Made by a program: the position numbers and the translations under genes. Source: Alphaproteobacteria bacterium (GTDB lineage: Bacteria; Pseudomonadota; Alphaproteobacteria; JAJFFI01). Taken from it: a stretch of 7,715 nt of DNA. The notes beneath the pieces are model-generated. The model was not told the origin of the DNA. It searched no databases and saw only the letters and a program-made list of their open reading frames with translations. The stretch lies in the NCBI GenBank assembly GCA_021776755.1, contig JAJFFI010000479.1:1-7715 (forward strand). The letters are read 5' to 3'. Of the stretch, positions 6,203 through 7,715 are shown piece by piece (position 1 is the stretch's first letter; the number at the start of each line of letters is the position of its first letter).

Positions 6203-7516
6203 TTATTCGTCGGGCACCACGTCGAAGGCGATGGAAATTCGGGTTTCGGCGGATTCGAACGGCACGGTGCCGTGATAGAAATACGCGGGGAACAGGATCA
6301 TCAAGCCTTCGCGCGGCTGGATCGGACGGACGGCGGGGGCAGCCTCGAACCGGATTTCCTCCGGCGGGCGGCCAAGCTCGAACCAGCCGGCATGATCGCC
6401 CCCGTCGGTCACTTCCGGCGGTATGCGGACGTAATAGACGCCCGAGAGATACCCATCGAGATGGATGTGGGGTACCAGATTGCCCGCGCCCCGCAGCACG
6501 GCCGCCCAGGACGAAATGCGGAACTTCGCGGGCGGATCGGCGAGAAACGGATGATCCGGATCGGCCGCACGGACCGCCATATAGTCGGCGACCGCCGCCT
6601 CCATCATCGCACCGAGTTCGGCCATTGGGCCGAGATCGCCCGCGAGCAGTTCCTCGGTGATCTGCAGTTTCGGATGGTGGTAGGTCGGGTCGTCGGTCGG
6701 CGGCACCTTCAGCGTCGGGTGCGCGAGCACGTGGTCGGCGAGAGCTGCATTGAAATCGTCGAGACTTGCATACGCCGTAGGGGGCTCCCAGACCCGGGTC
6801 TGCGCAAACCGGTCGAAATCGAGCAGCGTGTCGCGTCCCGCGGCGTCCCCCGTTTCGTTGAGCGCCGCCGCCTTGAGCGCCAGCGCCTGCATGTCCCGGG
6901 GAGACGTCGCGAGCCAGCTGTCGCACGCCGCAATCGCCTCACCCGCCTTGCCCCGCTCGAGCAGAACCGGAACCAGATTGCTCCACGCGAGCGGCCAGTC
7001 GGGATTGATCGCCAGTGCCGATCTGTAGAATCCCTCCGCCTCGGCCAGTTCGCCGGATTTTTCCAGCACGACACCGAGGTTGCGGTGAGTATCGGCGGCA
7101 TCCGGCGCCAGGCCCAGCACGCGCCGGTAGCAGGCGGCGGCTTCCTCCCATTCCTCGAGCGCCTGCATCGCCGACCCGAGATTGTGATGCGCGGGCACAA
7201 GATCGGGCTGCAACTCGATGGCTTTCCGGTAGGCATCGATCGCGTCGCGCGGCCGGCCCTGGGCCTTCAGCGCGTTGCCCCGGTTGTAATGCGCCTCGAC
7301 GAAATCCGGGCGCGCCCGGACGGCCTTCGCATAAAAACCGGCGGCGTCGGCAAAGGCCCCGAGGCGCATCGCGGCACTGCCGGCGAAGGCGAGCACGTCG
7401 GGGCGGCCGGGCTGTGCCTTGAGAATCTTCCGGCATGCGGCGAGCGCGTCTTCATAGCGCCCGGCCTGAAAGGCGGCCCCTGCCTGCTGCTGCAGGTTTT
7501 CAAGCGGCTCGATCAT
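6203..7516 (-). CDS. TPR-repeat protein with C-terminal 2OG-Fe(II) dioxygenase-like domain
   Basis: A 437-residue protein with no signal peptide or membrane segment. Residues about 6-209 form six consecutive 34-residue tetratricopeptide units, clearest in AHYNRGNALKAQGRPRDAID (75-94), and likely bind a protein partner. After a linker, residues about 270-435 match the putative 2OG-Fe(II) oxygenase type often found behind TPRs. Iron ligands are read as H352-x-D354 (PHIHLDGYLSGVYYV) with distal H415 (FPAYFYHGT); R426-x-S428 (ETRISIAF) would hold 2-oxoglutarate. All expected residues are present, so it should be active, probably as a hydroxylase of a protein or small substrate; the target is unknown. 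ATG 7516 is the only sensible start but has no purine-rich ribosome site upstream (CCCGATCCCCCG). A hairpin follows the stop codon. The oxidoreductase lies downstream on the same strand. Confidence 0.9.
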   Translation of the reverse strand: MIEPLENLQQQAGAAFQAGRYEDALAACRKILKAQPGRPDVLAFAGSAAMRLGAFADAAGFYAKAVRARPDFVEAHYNRGNALKAQGRPRDAIDAYRKAIELQPDLVPAHHNLGSAMQALEEWEEAAACYRRVLGLAPDAADTHRNLGVVLEKSGELAEAEGFYRSALAINPDWPLAWSNLVPVLLERGKAGEAIAACDSWLATSPRDMQALALKAAALNETGDAAGRDTLLDFDRFAQTRVWEPPTAYASLDDFNAALADHVLAHPTLKVPPTDDPTYHHPKLQITEELLAGDLGPMAELGAMMEAAVADYMAVRAADPDHPFLADPPAKFRISSWAAVLRGAGNLVPHIHLDGYLSGVYYVRIPPEVTDGGDHAGWFELGRPPEEIRFEAAPAVRPIQPREGLMILFPAYFYHGTVPFESAETRISIAFDVVPDE

Positions 7517-7715
7517 CGGGGGATCGGGCCGGCCGGGGCGAAATGCCTGCGGGGGTGCGCTCTTCTCATGGCTCGTAATTGCTGGAATACGCCGGAATCG
7601 ACCGCTGTTTTAGTCGGTCTCCGGGCAAAAATCCAACGCCCCGGCAATCGGCACAGAGCAATTTGCTGCCGCCAGGATGCCGAATATGCCTTAACCTGCA
7701 CCATTGCGATGCCGC
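7517..7715. other. Spacer upstream of TPR-oxygenase gene, no convincing gene
   Basis: This 199-bp stretch reaches the right edge and should hold the promoter of the TPR-oxygenase gene, but no clear -35/-10 pair stands out. It contains small dyads: GACCG/CGGTC at 7600-7604 and 7615-7619, and AGCAA-T-TTGCT at 7657-7667. A 63-codon minus-strand frame (7513-7704) crosses it, but it has ordinary third-position composition, no ribosome site and an arginine/proline-rich product, so it is not annotated as a gene. Confidence 0.4.

Noticed and set aside
5185..6660. 491-codon plus-strand open frame
   Set aside because: It lies antisense to the oxidoreductase and the oxygenase genes, both of which have clear family motifs. 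Its product is low-complexity, rich in arginine, and matches no recognisable family. It is a GC-rich shadow.
6111..6926. 271-codon minus-strand frame overlapping the oxygenase gene in another frame
   Set aside because: It is a shifted-frame shadow of the TPR-oxygenase coding sequence with an arginine/glycine-rich product. Only its last eight codons lie outside the oxygenase gene and the hairpin spacer.
7513..7704. 63-codon minus-strand frame before the TPR-oxygenase gene
   Set aside because: It has no ribosome site, third-position G+C is near background (about 60% by hand) rather than the high value of the real genes, and the tail is R/P/A-rich. The ATGA overlap with the next gene is its only supporting feature.

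Overview
The window looks like chromosomal DNA of a high-GC Gram-negative bacterium, most likely an alphaproteobacterium. This is judged from the GC-rich third codon positions, the gene families present (hydantoinase/oxoprolinase, two O-antigen-ligase-like proteins, TPR-oxygenase) and the tightly packed layout. No rRNA, tRNA, CRISPR array, transposase, integrase or phage gene is visible. The genus cannot be fixed from the sequence alone.

Layout, left to right. (1) 2-1336, plus strand: the 3' three quarters of a hydantoinase B/oxoprolinase-type gene that enters from the left edge. (2) 1346-2347, minus strand: a polytopic membrane protein of the lysylphosphatidylglycerol-synthase-TM/UPF0104 flippase-like family, converging tail to tail with the first gene across 9 bp. 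(3) 2348-2433: a compact divergent promoter region with a small inverted repeat. (4) 2425-3729 and 3719-5062, plus strand: two different O-antigen-ligase/polymerase-like (Wzy_C) membrane proteins that overlap by 11 bp and are probably co-transcribed. (5) 5074-6114, minus strand: a Gfo/Idh/MocA NAD(P)-dependent oxidoreductase, converging with the second ligase across 11 bp. (6) 6115-6202: a spacer holding a strong bulged hairpin. (7) 6203-7516, minus strand: a TPR array fused to a 2OG-Fe(II) dioxygenase-like domain. (8) 7517-7715: a spacer with no convincing gene.

Genes 2, 4a and 4b form a small cell-envelope cassette. The two Wzy_C-type proteins would polymerise or transfer lipid-linked glycans at the outer face of the inner membrane, and the flippase-like protein belongs to a family often found beside such genes. 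The Gfo/Idh enzyme could be a sugar or cyclitol dehydrogenase and might feed the same surface-glycan pathway, but it could equally belong with the catabolic hydantoinase. The flippase-like gene is visibly more A+T-rich than its neighbours, a sign of separate origin.

I see no convincing new defence or mobile system. The items most worth a second look are: the tandem non-identical ligase pair; the A+T-rich flippase-like gene; an exact 15-bp direct repeat bracketing the cassette, with one copy in the 3' end of the hydantoinase gene; the divergent overlapping promoters; and the TPR-dioxygenase architecture.
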